64,000 nucleotides of DNA. It comes from Artocarpus heterophyllus. Taxonomy: Eukaryota; Streptophyta; Magnoliopsida; Rosales; Moraceae. The stretch covers positions 33,749,521 to 33,813,520 of the forward strand of contig CM046333.1 of NCBI GenBank assembly GCA_025403435.1, written 5' to 3'. The first letter of the stretch is position 1, and every line of letters begins with the position of its first letter. Position numbers and translations under genes: made by a program. This document shows positions 12,134-24,150 of the stretch, one piece after another. The notes beneath the pieces are model-generated. The model saw only the letters and a list, made by a program, of their open reading frames with translations. It had not been told where the DNA came from and ran no database searches.

Positions 12134-12990
12134 ATGTCTAAAAATGCTTTATCATCGATACTTGACAAAAACCCTATTAACTAGAAAGAATTATAATGAT
12201 TGGAAACAAAACCTAGATATCGTCCTTTCCTTTGAGAAACTAAAATATGTACTGACAACCCTTTGTCCTCCCGAGCCTACTGGAGACTCATTTAATGAGC
12301 AATTCCAAGCATATGATCGCTGGAAAGATGCTAATGATCAGGCCCGCTGCTATGTTATGGATAGCATGAATAACGTGCTGCAGGCTCAATTATGAGACTA
12401 CAAAGCAGATCTTGGATGATCTTGAGGATATGTTTGGAGGCCAAGCCATAACAAAGTGGCAAGGGGCACTTCAAAAACTTCTTAATTGTAGGCAGAGACC
12501 GAGGACATCTGTAAAGGAGCACATGATGTTGGTCATGGATTACCTCGCTGAGACTCAAACCAATGGAGCCGACATCAATGCTGAAACTCAGATGAATATG
12601 GTCTTTCAAACTCTGTCAAAGGAATTTATTCCGTTTAGAGCTACTTTTAATTTAGCAATAGACGGGATATGACATTGATAAAATTAATGAAACAGTTACA
12701 GGAGTTTGAACTACTGATTAGGGAGTCTCTTGCGGGTGGTGAGGCCAACATGGTAGCTGCTTCTAGTTCCAATCCTAACTCTAGAAATGGAAAGAAGCAA
12801 CAGGCCAAAAATGGAAAGTCTTCTATTCCTGCTACCACCAAGAGTAAGAAGAAGAAGAAGAAGAAACCATAGAAGCTTAAGTGCTTCTTCTGTGGAAAGG
12901 TCGGGCATATAAAGAAGCATTGCAAGGACTTCCTTTTCAAAGGAGGTAGGTGTGATCTTCTATATTTAGAAACATGTTTGGTTGAGGAAT
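12134..12990 (+). pseudogene. Element A gag
   Basis: Nucleocapsid/capsid precursor. The ATG at 12134 matches the gag start of element C at 50075. An extra base near codon 14 shifts the frame, a TGA ends the next segment at 12395, and further breaks lie near 12672 and 12870. Readable blocks include ENYNDW-like KNYNDWKQNLDIVL, a UBN2-type middle, and a zinc knuckle CX2CX4HX4C with all four ligands (12882-12923, CFFCGKVGHIKKHC). A lysine-codon run (GAA/AAG repeat, 12840-12866) sits just before the knuckle. The family is certain; the product is dead. Confidence 0.9.
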
Positions 12991-14460
12991 CCAGTGACAT
13001 TTGGGTCATAGATTCCTATGCAACTAATCATGTTTGTGTTTCTCTATAGGGGTTCAAAGAAACGGGAAGTCTGCTACATGAAGACTTCACGCTTCGAATG
13101 GGCGATGGATCCTTGGTCTCAGTGGAAGTAGTGGGAGATGTCCATCTTTATTTTGATAATCATAGGAATTTATTTTTGCAAGATTTTTTATGTTCCTAAA
13201 TTTAAAAGGAATTTAATTTCTGTAGCTTGTTTATTTAAAGACTCCTATTTGGTTTCTTTTAATGATAAACTGATGATTCGTAAAAACAAATCTTTTATTT
13301 GTTCTAGGATGTATGTAAAATAATCTATATTTTATCAAACCTAAGATGGACCTATTACTTAATACTAAGATGAATGATAATAACTCTAAAAGACTTAAAA
13401 CTTCTCACTCTAATAAGACTTATCTTTAGCATTTGCGGCTTGGTCATATTAACCTGAATAAGATTCACAGGTTAGTAAGGGATGGACCTTTAAGTCATTT
13501 AAAGGTGGAATCTATACCTCAATGTGAATCTCGTTTGGAGGGTAAAATGACCAAAAGACCATTCGGGTCTAAGGGCAATAGGGCCGAAGGGGTTCTAGAA
13601 CTTGTGCATAGTGATGTTTGCAGATCGATGAACATCCGGGCACGAGGAGGGTATAAGTACTTTGTCACTTTTATTGACGATTACTCAAGGTATGGGTGTG
13701 TGTACCTAGTGCACCACAAAAGCGAAACTTTTGACAAGTTCAGGGAGTTTTAGGTTGAAGTGGAAAAGCAATTGGGTAGACCCATAAAGGCACTTTGATC
13801 CGACCGAGGTGGGGAATACCTTTCTAATGAGTTCTTAGAACACTTATTAGAGAATAGATTTTATCCCATTTGACTACGCCGGGCACTCCACAGCAGAATG
13901 GCGTAGCGAAGAGAAGAAATAGGACTTTGTTGGACATGATTAGGTCCATGATGAGTTATTCATCAATGCCTTTATCGTTTTGGGGATATGCACTACAAAC
14001 TTCATGTTATCTTTTGAACAATGTGCCTTCAAAATCGGTCTCTAAAACTCCTCACAAGTTGTGGATGGGTAGGAAGACATCCTTAAACCATATTTGCATA
14101 TGGGGATGTCTGGCTCATGTTCTGTTTAAGGATGCGAATAAGTTGGAAGCACGTTTGAAAGTTTACGTGTTTGTAGGATATCCAAAAGGGACTAAATGGT
14201 GTTATTTTTATAACCCAAAGGAAAATAAAGTCGTGGTTTTAACTAATGCAACTTTACTTGAGGAGAGTTACATGGACGACTTTGAACCTTGAAGCAAAGT
14301 GGTGCTTGACGAGTTAAGGAGTGATCCGATCACTCTGAAGGTTCCAAATAAAACAGTTCCGATTAGTGTAGAAAAACCAAACAAACCTGAATAACAACCT
14401 AAGGGGCTTCGGCGTAGTGGAAGGATCAGGCGCCAACCTGAAAGGTATACGTTCAATAGG
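12991..14460 (+). pseudogene. Element A protease and integrase
   Basis: Protease: the WVIDSYATNH block near 12999 corresponds to the D-S-G-A active site with Gly replaced by Tyr. An in-frame TAG at 13047-13049 follows it and is shared with element C. Integrase: the GAG-pre-integrase block (RLGHINLNK) starts at 13433. The core holds HSD and FIDDYSRYG, so both catalytic Asp residues are present. The catalytic Glu position reads NGVAKRRNRT (Lys instead of Glu). Stops at about 13752 and 13798 and a frame change near 13870 break the core. The C-terminal block VFVGYPKGTKW ends at 14292. Confidence 0.9.
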
Positions 14461-15288
14461 GAGGTCTTCTCGGCTAAACTGGATGAACATGATAGGGATC
14501 CTTATACTTACGTAGAAGCTATGGAGGATGTTGATTCAAAACTCTGGACAGCGGCCATGAACATTGAGATGAAGTCTATGGAGACTAATTAGGTCTGGGA
14601 GCTTGTGGATCTTCCCGAAAGGGTAAAACTCATAGGGTGTAAGTGGATCTACAAGAGGAAAAGAGAAGTGGATGGAAACGTCGAAACCTTTAAGACTAGA
14701 CTTGTAGCTAAGGGTTATACGCAAAAGGAAGGAATCGATTATGAGGAAACCTTTTCGCCTGTAGCCATGCTTAAGTCCATCCGGATTCTCTTGTCCATAG
14801 CTACTGCTCTCGACTATGAGATTTGGCAGATGGATGTCCAGACGACTTTTCTGAATGGCTATCTTGATGAGTCCATTTATATGGAACAACCAGATGGGTT
14901 CAAGGTCATGGGTCAAGAGGGTAAGGTTTGTAAGCTGCTGAAGTCTATTTATAGACTTAAGCAGGCTTCTCATTCTTGGAACATAAGATTTGATTAAGTG
15001 ATTAAAACTTATGGGTTCTCACAAAATGTGGATGAACCATGTGTTTACAAACACATAAAGGATGAGAATGTGGTTTTTCTACTGCTCTATATAGATGACA
15101 TTCTGCTAATTGGCAATGACATTGGGGCATTATCATCGGTCAAATTATGGTTGACCAAGCAGTTTGACATAAATGACTTGGGTGAGGCTAATTTTGTTCT
15201 CGGTATCTAGATCTTTCGGGATAGGAAGAACAAAATGATAGCTTTGTCCTAGGCCAGCTATATAGATAAAATTCTCAAGAGGTTTGCA
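14461..15288 (+). pseudogene. Element A reverse transcriptase
   Basis: Copies element RNA into cDNA. Conserved Copia RT blocks occur in order: [51 protein letters not shown], then the catalytic YIDD box intact at 15088-15099. In-frame stops include TAG at 14590-14592 and 15208-15210, both at positions where element C has CAA or CAG, and a TAA at about 14995. Without these the domain would be full length. Confidence 0.92.
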
Positions 15289-16071
15289 ATGCAAGATTCC
15301 AAGAAAGGTAGGCAACCATCTAGGTCTGGAATTACTCTTTCTAAGAAAGACTCTCCAAAGTCTTATGAAGAAAGAGAATACATGAAGAAGGTGCCTTATG
15401 CTTCGGCAGTGGGTAGTCTCATGTATGCCATGCTTTGCACACGACTAGATATTAGTTATGCAGGTCAGGATTATAAGTCGATTTTAGGCGGATCTAGGAC
15501 TGAACCATTGGGTTGCGGTTAAGCATATTTTCAAGTACTTGAGAAGGACTCGAGGGTATATGCTTTTGTATTTGAGTGAGGACTTGACTCCCCTAGGATA
15601 TACTGACTCAGATTTTCAATCCTGCCTGGATTTTAGGAAATCGACTTCAGGTTTTGTGTTTACTCTAGGCGGCGGTACCATCGGTTGGAGAAGTGCCAAG
15701 CAAGATTGCACTTTGGATTCAATGATGGAGGCCTAGTATGTGGCAGCTAGTGATGCTTTGAAAGAAGCAGTGTGGCTCTACAAGTTCCTTGGGCATCTTG
15801 AGGTAGTTCCTGGTATAGGATAAGACGGTATCACTGTACTGTGATAATAGTGGGTAGCTAATGCTAAGGAACCAAGATTTCACAAGAGTAAACATATTGA
15901 TCGGAAGTATCATGTGATAAAGGACTTCGTTGAGGGCAGGCATGTCACGGTGTGCAAGATCGCGTTAGAGGACAATTTAGCTGATCCATTTACGAAGACA
16001 CTTATTAGAAGAGTCTTTGAGAAGCATGTGGAAGCTATGGGGATGCGAGATTTGACATATTTACTCACTTA
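15289..16071 (+). pseudogene. Element A RNase H
   Basis: Degrades RNA in the RNA-DNA hybrid. Blocks YTDSDFQSCLD, KSTSGFVFTLGGG and the DS-MEA motif are present, but the acidic EAEY residue is replaced by a TAG (15734-15736). The end is readable as LADPF-TKTL and MGMRDLTYLL before the polypurine tract, with frame changes near 15480 and 15820. Confidence 0.88.
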
Positions 16072-16073
16072 GT

Positions 16074-16086
16074 GCAAGTGGGAGAT
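16074..16086 (+). promoter_or_regulatory. Polypurine tract of element A
   Basis: GCAAGTGGGAGAT immediately precedes the 3' LTR; it is the primer for plus-strand synthesis. Confidence 0.8.
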
Positions 16087-18097
16087 TGTTAGACATGTAT
16101 GCCCTAAGGAGTAAAAATGTAATAAGTTTTTGGAGACATTTTTATCAATAAAGAATTTATTAATTATTTATATACCAAATCTTGTCCTTTTTACGTTCAT
16201 ATTTGTTGAATGTATGTTAAGGAAATAATAGTCTGAGACTGTCGATCTAAACCTTAAGAATTGGGCATATGATGGACAGATTATGTGGAAGACATGATTC
16301 TTAAGGTGATGGTCTAAATCATAAGATCAGCAATCGAGGGAATAAAGTTGGGCTCTTTATTCATGTAAAGATTGTTATGTTGTCTATATCCCTATTGGAA
16401 GATAGTTTGTTTTGACCATCGGAGGTGGACTCTGTGAATAGAAACATTGGTATGTTGTCATAGGTGACGATGTGTTGGATCGGGACATAAAGTGAATTGA
16501 TTTGGATTAATAATTCTGTCTCAGCAAATCGATTCACTTTAGACAATCATTTGTATTGTATCTTAATCCTGAGATGAATAGTGGGCTCGTTGTCATGACT
16601 TGTGTCTTTTGATGTACCAAAGGGTGACACCTACATCTTAATAGTGGTATGCATGCCGGTACGTTGGAGGCATGACTCTTGATACCGTAGACTTATTATT
16701 CATAGATATAAATCTATAACTCCTCTTTAGGAGTAGTGATATCCTCTTATACGCGTTATCTTGTAATTGGAAAACTGCAGCGCTTAACCATTTGGATACA
16801 TAGGTGTAACTAAATGGTATACTATCTGTGGATGGTAAGTTTTTGGATGGTAAGATAATGGAATGTGAGATAAAAATAATCAGGAAGGTAAGACAAAACT
16901 TGTCCTTAAGCCGATTATGGATAATTATATGGGGATATGATACACTATGATATGTCATGGAGACTTAACTATACGGGCTTCGTAATTCTATGTAGTTTGA
17001 GAGTGCAGCTCCAAGCTTTTAGTGGAGTAGCGTTGGAGTTGATAATTATGAAATACATATCTGGGATATTGGGTATCGTAATTATCGAAAGCTTAAACTA
17101 TATAGGTCCATTTGGTCCCCTTTGCTAGCTCACAACATCCTGTAACGATACGGTGTGCTTTTCTAATAATTGGTGACTTATGTCAGATTTATCAGATTGG
17201 TTAAAATTCGAAAAAATTAAATAATTCATGTCTGTTTATCGGTTGAATTGATTTTGTGATAAAATTAATTCAAGATAAACTTGTTGAATGATTGGAATCA
17301 GATAATTCTTGTCTGTTTATCGGTTGGTTTAAATTTGGATAAATTAGATCAAGATAAACTTGTAAAATTATTGGGAATTCATTTATTTTCTTAGAGATTA
17401 TCTAGATAAAGTTATTTTGATCAGATAACTTCTCTATTGGGTTATTTGAATTAAAATTGAGACTTTATCCTATAGATTCTTGGGTGGAAAATAAAAGATT
17501 CACGGAGATTTTTTATCAGCAGTTCGGCCTGCCGATCCACGTGTTCGGCCTGCCGATGGGGCCTGTTCGGCCTGCCAATGAGCGAAGGATCAGATCACGC
17601 GTTTTACGCAGATCTTATCAGATATTGATCTAAATTTGATTCCGATCTAAATTTTTGAGACCTAATCTGATAAGGACTGACCCTAGACCCAACCTCTATA
17701 AATAAAGGGTAAGTCACATGAGTCATTTAGATCAATTGAGAGATTAAGAGCTATACTCTGCTAGTGTGAATCTGAAAACTCCCTGAGAGCTTTTGTTCCC
17801 AAATCACGAACACTTGCTTTGGGTTCTCTCGACTGGTTGGAAGAACAGTCACCTAGCGGAAAAGCTGTACGTGTGAGCCCACATTCACTCCGATCGTGGA
17901 TAGAGAATAGCAAAGAAGACCAGTTGATTGAGGCTCTTTTAGAACGTCACTTCTCTTCACTTGATTGCGAGGATTCTTCTGCACACAAAGGTTAGTAAGA
18001 TCTTGTTAATTTATGCATATAGCATGTCAAACTTGTGTTTTGGAAAATAATCTGATATAAAATTTTTAAAATTCTGCTGCGTACTATTTTTCCAACA
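16087..18097 (+). repeat. 3' LTR of element A
   Basis: 2,011 bp, TGTTAGACATG to TTTTTCCAACA, followed by the second GAAGG duplication and the continuation of element B gag. The TATA box is at 17697-17704 and the dyad array at 17523-17578. Confidence 0.95.
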
Positions 18098-18650
18098 GAA
18101 GGCTCACAATGCCATCATTCTCAGTCTCAGTGATCGGGTTTTGAGAGAAGTCTCAAAGGAGACATCAACTGCTGCAGTTTGGTTAAAACTCAAAAGCTTA
18201 TACATGATGAAATCATTGGCAAACAAATTACTACTAAAACGATGTCTCTTTACTTTCCAAATGGGTTCTGGGAAATCAATCACGGATCATCTATATGATT
18301 TCAACAAAATCATTCTAGATCTTGAAAGTATTTCAATCAAAATTGAAGATGAGGGCCAGGTTGTGATTCTTCTAAGTTCTCTTACAGAACAGTATGAGAA
18401 TTTCGTTGATAATATAACGTATGGGAGAGAATCTCTAACACTGGAAGAAGTTCAATTGTCCTAATGTCAAAAGAATTAAAGAAGAAATAGAGATTAAAGA
18501 AGAAACTGGCAAAGGATTCATAACTAGATTTAAGAAGCGTAACTTCAAAGCGAAGATCAAGACTAGATCTAAATCAAAGACCAAGAGAAAATGCTTCCTC
18601 TATCATAAAGAAGGGCATTTTAAATGAGATTGTCCAAAAAGGAAGAAGAA
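18098..18650 (+). pseudogene. Element B gag, C-terminal part
   Basis: Continues the gag begun at 8282, in the same frame across the insertion. It includes the UBN2/retrotrans-gag core (AAVWLKLKSLYM, then ILLSSLTEQYENFVD) and a basic stretch. The zinc knuckle (CFLYHKEGHFK-DC, about 18591-18634) has its second Cys replaced by Tyr and a TGA inside it. The open part ends at 18464 through a frame change. Confidence 0.9.
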
Positions 18651-19138
18651 AATGGTGGAGAAACTAAAAGATACTCGAGACGCTGATTTAGATGAAGAAG
18701 GATGCGAAAACTATGAGATACTTCTTGTTTCGATAAAAAGACTAATGATGACTGGATTCTTGACTCAGGGTTGTCATTCCACATGACCGCTAATCGATCT
18801 TGGTTTTCGTCCTTTACCAAGATTAATGATGGTAAAGTTCTCTAAGGCAATAATAATGTTATGTGGAAGGGATTGGTGAAGTACAACTAAAACTAGAAAA
18901 TAGTCTTATTAAGACACTGGGCAATGTGAAATTAGTGCCAAAATTGAGAAGGAATTTAATCTCAATTGGAACACTAAATGATAATGGCTGCTGTATTAAA
19001 ACTGATAAAGGAGTCATGGAGGCCTCTAAAGGGTCCTTGGTATTAATGAAAGAAATAAAGAAGAACGGATCATATATTCTTCAAGGTAAAACAGTAATAG
19101 AAGAAGCTTCACCAGTTCTTCACAAAAAAGCATAAATG
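18651..19138 (+). pseudogene. Element B protease
   Basis: Aspartic protease that processes the polyprotein. The active-site block reads WILDSGLSFHMT near 18751, with the catalytic D-S-G intact; Copia copies usually have Cys or Ala where Leu stands. A frame change and a TAA (about 18843) follow. The downstream block KLVPKLRRNLISIGTL at 18930-18975 is the usual C-terminal part of Copia protease. Confidence 0.85.
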
Positions 19139-20260
19139 CCTGGTCATGGTACAAACGCCTTGGCCACATAAGTGATAAAGGATTGCATGAATTAAATAAA
19201 CAAGGTCTGCTAGGCAGTAAGCAACTTAGTAAGCTCGGTTTCTTTGAGCATTATGTGCTAGGAAAGTCTCATAAGGTGAAATTTAGCACAAGAGAACATA
19301 CAATTGAGGCCATTGCAGATTACATCCACTCTTACCTATGGGGAGCTTCTATAGTTTCATCTTGTGGAGGAGGAAGGTATTTCTTGACCTTTATTAATTA
19401 CTTCTCATTTTTGTTTACATTATGAAGAATAAAAATGATGCTCTAGAAATCTTTATAAAGTGGAGAACTGCAATAGAAAATCAAACTGAGAAAAGGATAA
19501 AGAAACTGAGGACAGATAACGGGTTAGAATTATGTGCTGGTGATTTTGATGACTATTGTACCAAACAAAGAATGGCCAGACACATACGGTCAGGAAAACC
19601 CCTCAATAGAATAGAGTTGTTGAGAAGATGAATAGATCTATCATGGACAAGGTCAGATGTATGCTGATTTTTTCAGGCCTGTCAAAGAAATTCTAGGTTG
19701 AAGCAGTGTCAACAACCTATTATCTAATCAATAAAAGTCCTTGTTCTACTATTAATTTGAAGACACCGATGGAGGCTTAGTCAAGAGAGCCATCAAGATA
19801 TGATAATCTTAAGATTTTTAGTTGAGTAGCTTATCCAAATGCAGACTAAGGAAAAATTAAAGGGAATTTTTCTTAGGTATCCAAAATGTGTAAAGGGCTA
19901 CAAAATTTGGATTATTGGTCCTGGGAAGCCAAAGATTATAATAAGCAAAGATGTAGTCTTCAATGAAGCTCAAATGTACATAGATATTATCACAAATAAT
20001 CATGGTCAAGATAGATCAGATATGAATTCTCAGTTTGAGGTGGAGCAATCAAGTAATGACAAGGCTTAGATTGAGGTAAAGCAATTCTCTATGGATACTA
20101 CATCTAAAAGTTCAAGTACATACTGAAGAAGAAAATTTGAAGTACTACAATTTGGCTAAGGATAGGTCATGAAGAGAAATTAGGCCACGCGAGAGACATG
20201 GCCATGTATACCTAATCTTATTTGCATTTACAGCTACTGACCACATAATTTGGAAGAACC
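19139..20260 (+). pseudogene. Element B integrase
   Basis: The GAG-pre-integrase block (WYKRLGHIS-KGL) opens at 19139. In the core the usual HSDLWGP reads HSYLWGA and FIDDYS reads FINYFS, so both catalytic Asp residues are lost. Blocks KKLRTDNGLE and the following region are split by frameshifts (about 19425 and 19630). The C-terminal YPKCVKGYKIW and FNE-Q blocks lie at 19870-19980. This integrase could not have worked even if the frames were continuous. Confidence 0.88.
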
Positions 20261-21090
20261 ATAGAGTTTTAATCAAGCTATGGAGTCACAAGATGCTGAA
20301 AAGTGGCTGGAAGCTATGAAGGATGAAATGAATTCTCTTGGTAAAAACCAAACTTGGGTGTTGGTGCCAAGGCCTAAGTCTCAAAGGGTGGTAGGCTGTA
20401 AATGGATCTATAAAAGGAAAGAGGGCATTTCTGGTGTTGAAGAGCCAAGGTATAAAGCTAGACTTATGGCTAAAGCCTTTATATAGAGGGAAAGGGTTGA
20501 CTTTCATGAGGTTTTTTCCCAAGTAATGGAGCATACTTCAATAAGGCTGCTGTTAGCTCTTACAACTAAATTTGACATGGAGTTAGAGCAGTTTGATGTA
20601 AAAACCGCTTTTCTTCATGGGGAGTTGGAACAAAGTATTTACCTGAGCCAACGACAGGACTTTGAAGGAAAAGGGTAGTAAGATATGGTATGTCTATTGA
20701 AAAAGTCCTTGTATGGGCTAAACAGTCTCCAAGGCAATGGTATAAGAGATTTGATCTCTTTATGCTTGAAAATGGTTCAATAGGAGCAACTTCGATAGCT
20801 GTGTGTATTATAAGCAGTTGAGTGAGCAACAACATATTTACTTGCTGTTATACATAGATGACATGTTGATAGTTTGCAAAGATGTCATGGAAATCAACAA
20901 GATTAAAGCCTCACTAAAAGCTGAGTTTGAAATGAAGGAGATAGGAGCTGCCAAGAAGATCTTAGGGATTGAGATTGTAAGAAACAAAAATACTAAGATA
21001 CTCAGCTTAAGTCAGAGAAGTTATACTGAGGAGATACTTAACAAGATTGGAATGCAGGACTCGAAGCTAGTTATGACACCAATTACTTAG
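20261..21090 (+). pseudogene. Element B reverse transcriptase
   Basis: Blocks in order: [54 protein letters not shown] and an intact YIDD box at 20851-20862, then GAAKKILGIEI. Breaks include a TAG at about 20484 and frame changes between 20540 and 20800. Confidence 0.9.
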
Positions 21091-21837
21091 CACTTTAAGT
21101 TGTCAAATGGTGATACTGCTAAGACTGAGGAAAGCAGAAGGTACATGGATAAGGTCCAATATTCAAGTGCAGTAGGAAGGTTGATCTATCTAATGATATG
21201 CACAAGGCTTGATCTAGCATATGCAGTGAGCTTGTTAAGCATGTATTTGTCTAGCCTAGGGAAGAAACACTAGAAAGCTGTTAAGTGGATAATGAGATGT
21301 TTGAAAGGATCACCCGAGGTTGGGCTCATTTACAAGGATCAATATAATGAAGGCATTTGTTTGAGAGGTTTTACAAAATCAGATTATGCAGGTGACTTAG
21401 ATAGTAGAAGATCACTATCTAGATACACTTTTCAAGTGTATGGTTGCATTGTAAGTTGGAAGGCTACCTCACAACATGTAATGGCTCTCTTTACTACAGA
21501 GGCTGAATACATGGCAATTACTGATGTTGTGATGGAGGCCCTATGGCTAAGAGGACTACTCAGAGAGCTTCGAATTCAACAAGAAGCAGTGATTGTACGG
21601 AGTGATGATAGTCAAAGTGATATTTATCTCATAAGGAATTAAGTGTTTCTTGAGAGAACTAAGCACATTGACATAAGGATTCACTTTGTTAGGGATATAA
21701 TTGATAAATGCAATGTCAAACTGGAAAAGATCAGTGCAACTAACAATCCTACTAATGTGCTGACCAAGTCACTACTAGCTATGAAGTTTGATCAATGTTT
21801 GAAGAAGCTTCAAGCGAAAGTGTGTAATACTTGACAA
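21091..21837 (+). pseudogene. Element B RNase H and pol C-terminus
   Basis: RNase H blocks: YAGDLDSRRS-S, CIVSWKATSQ, STTEAEYMA-like TTEAEYMAITD and HIDIR-HFVRDII. The frame closes with NVLTKSL and a TGA at 21832-21834, as in intact Copia elements. Two stops (21088 and 21640) interrupt it, so this is the best-preserved part of B pol. Confidence 0.9.
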
Positions 21838-21871
21838 GTAGTAAAACTTAGAAGTAACATTTGCTAATTGT

Positions 21872-21885
21872 CCCAAGATGGAGAT
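21872..21885 (+). promoter_or_regulatory. Polypurine tract of element B
   Basis: A purine-rich CCAAGATGGAGAT stretch directly precedes the 3' LTR. Confidence 0.7.
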
Positions 21886-22200
21886 TGTTGAGAATTGAGA
21901 CAATTAGAAAATGGTGATGTGGCATGCTAATTGGACTTAGAGTAGCCAATCTGGTTATGATAGTTAGTTTGTTATTTCTGTTAGTAAGAAACAGGAATTA
22001 CAAACTTGTAATTGCAGAAGGTCTATTACTTGTATATATAGGAGCTTGTTAGGATTTTTTATTATTCTTTTCGGGTAGAGGAAAATCTGAAAAGCGGGTT
22101 TTAAAGTTAATAAGAGAAGAGCACAGGAAGAGAGAGAAAGACAGGAATGATCTAGAGAGAGAACTGGAAAGGATCAATAAAGCTTTCAGAGTTGTGTTCT
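21886..22200 (+). repeat. 3' LTR of element B, first part
   Basis: The first 315 bases of the LTR, ending in GTTCT where element F is inserted; the remainder is at 36126-36265. Confidence 0.93.
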
Positions 22201-23095
22201 TGATATGAGCCTCACCAACAATGTGACGAAACCCAAACCCAAATGTTGAATTGAACCCCAAGATCAAGACGTAAGTTTGTTGAGTCTTGACACGTTACTT
22301 AGCAAGACAAGAACCAAGAACTATAGTTGTTTGAAAACACTACACCAAGAATCTCAAGAACAACTCAAGAATCAAGATTATAAGTTTGGTTGTTTGAACA
22401 CCACAAGAATTAACTTGATAAGTCTAAAAGTCCTCTTCAAGAATCAAGAAGAAGCATACATTCTTTAATTGAATAATATAAATTGTTCATTGAAAATATT
22501 CTAAACATTACACTATATATAGGCCACAAATTTTCAATCCCCAAATCCCTAAAAATTCAAAATTAATGCTTAAATTTGAATAGGATTCAGCTAGATATTC
22601 TTATCTTAATTTGAATAGGATTCAATTGGATAATGTTATCCTATTTTGATAAAAGCTAGATAATGATAATCTTATCCTAATCCTAAACAAGCCTATCCCT
22701 AAAGAAAAAGGAAGTTTTCAAATTTGAAATTTCAATTGTACAAATTTGAATAAAAAAAGAAATTAATTGATAGATTTGCTAACATGGCGAATCTTGGTAT
22801 CCAATAAGCTAATATACGCAAGGCTGCATCATCTGAAATCTTCATGAACTTCAATCTTGGTGACTAATCTCTCTTGAATTCATGGATCACTCATGTTGGG
22901 CCTCTATATGTATGTCTTAGCCCAAACTTGTTGGATTAGTCCATTTAATGCTTCTTTGAAACGCTTGGCTCTAATTCTTGTAATTGGCCCATTTGGCAAG
23001 CTTAAAGGATCATACACACGCTGTCCTTGAGTCCTTCCAAGCCCATGTGTGAGTTCCCCTCTTGTATGCATGGTTGTGTAGCATTGTTTACATCA
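22201..23095 (-). repeat. 3' LTR of element F
   Basis: 895 bp. It starts TGATATGAGCC on the plus strand and ends TTTACATCA. A minus-strand TATA tract (TATATATAG) lies near 22513-22521. It pairs with 35274-36120. Confidence 0.92.
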
Positions 23096-23115
23096 TTCTC
23101 CCCCTTTTGAAAAGG
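23096..23115 (-). promoter_or_regulatory. Polypurine tract of element F
   Basis: On the minus strand, AAAAGGGGGAGAA abuts the LTR. The matching tract in D is at 56697-56709. Confidence 0.75.
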
Positions 23116-24150
23116 ATTTGTCCTCAAATCGTCACTTGCATCAAAAGGAGATAAGTCAAAAATAGTAAAGGTCGCACTAACATCATACTCACCTAGTAAT
23201 TCAAGCTCCTAGGCATTGTCATTTATGTGCTCCACCACTTGAAATGGTCCATGACCCCTTGAAAGGAGTTTTGAACGTCTTTTCTCAAGGAATCAGTCCT
23301 TCCTCAAATGCAACCAAACCCAATTTCCTAGCTTAAAGACCACCTTCTTACGTCCCTTTTGGCTTGCCTTGCATATTGCTCCGTTCGTCACTCTATGTGT
23401 TGCTTTGCTTTCTCATGAATCTGCTTAACAAAATCAACTTTCTTCTTGCCATCTAAGTTAACACGTTCACTCAAAGGTAAAGGAGTTAAATCCAAAGGAG
23501 TCAATGGATTAAAACCATAAACAATCTCAAATAGTGAAAACTTAATTGTAGAATGAGCACATCGATTATAAGCAAATTGAACATGTGACAAACAATCCTT
23601 CCAAGTTTTCAAGTTCTTTTGTATGATAGCACGTAACAAGGTAGATAAAGTCCTGTTCACTACTTCTATCTGACCATCAGTTTTGTGGGTGACAAGTAGT
23701 AAAAAATAATAACTTAGTTCCTAACTTCCCCTACAAAGTCTTCCAAAAGTAACTCAAGAACTTTGTATCCCGATCAGAAACAATGGTCCTAGGCATGCCA
23801 TGTAACCGAACAATCTCCTTGAAAAACAAATCGGCTATATGCGATGCATCATCGGTTTTATGACATGCAATAAAGTGTGCCATCTTAGAGAACCTATCTA
23901 CAACCACAAAAACTAAGTCTCTCCCCCTCTTAGTCCTAGGTAAACCCAAAACAAAATCCATAGAAATATCGACCTAAGGTGCACTAGGAATAGGAAGTGG
24001 TATGCACAAACCGTGTGGTTGTTGCCTAGACTTAGCTTGCCTACAAGTAATACATCTCCCATAAATCCTCCCTACATCACGTTTCATGTGTGGCCAAAAG
24101 AAATGCTCATGCAATACTCCTAGAGTCTTAGCTACCCCAAAGTGACCCAT
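23116..24150 (-). pseudogene. Element F integrase
   Basis: Inserts cDNA into the host genome. On the minus strand the zinc-binding domain lies at about 24140-24020 (WPHMKRDV, then CITCRQAKS). The core follows at 23961-23388 with [49 protein letters not shown] (catalytic Glu present) and FAYNR. The C-terminal module runs to the polypurine tract but is damaged. A one-base frame change sits near 23680 and stops lie between 23730 and 23700. The catalytic residues themselves look preserved. Confidence 0.9.

Larger units (their letters stand above)
8457..18097 (+). mobile_element. Copia element A (family 1), complete structure
   Basis: A 9.6-kb Copia retrotransposon with both LTRs, primer-binding site, leader, gag, pol in the order protease, integrase, RT, RNase H, and polypurine tract. 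It is inserted in the gag of element B with duplication GAAGG (8452-8456 and 18098-18102). All coding domains are recognisable, but stops and frameshifts occur in nearly every one, so it cannot act on its own. In the first 255 bases the two LTRs differ at about 16 positions by eye count, mostly transitions, which suggests an old but not ancient insertion. Confidence 0.95.

Noticed and set aside
12355..13009. Minus-strand frames of 69-120 codons opposite element A gag
   Set aside because: Antisense shadows of gag, including the poly-Phe run opposite the Lys-codon repeat.
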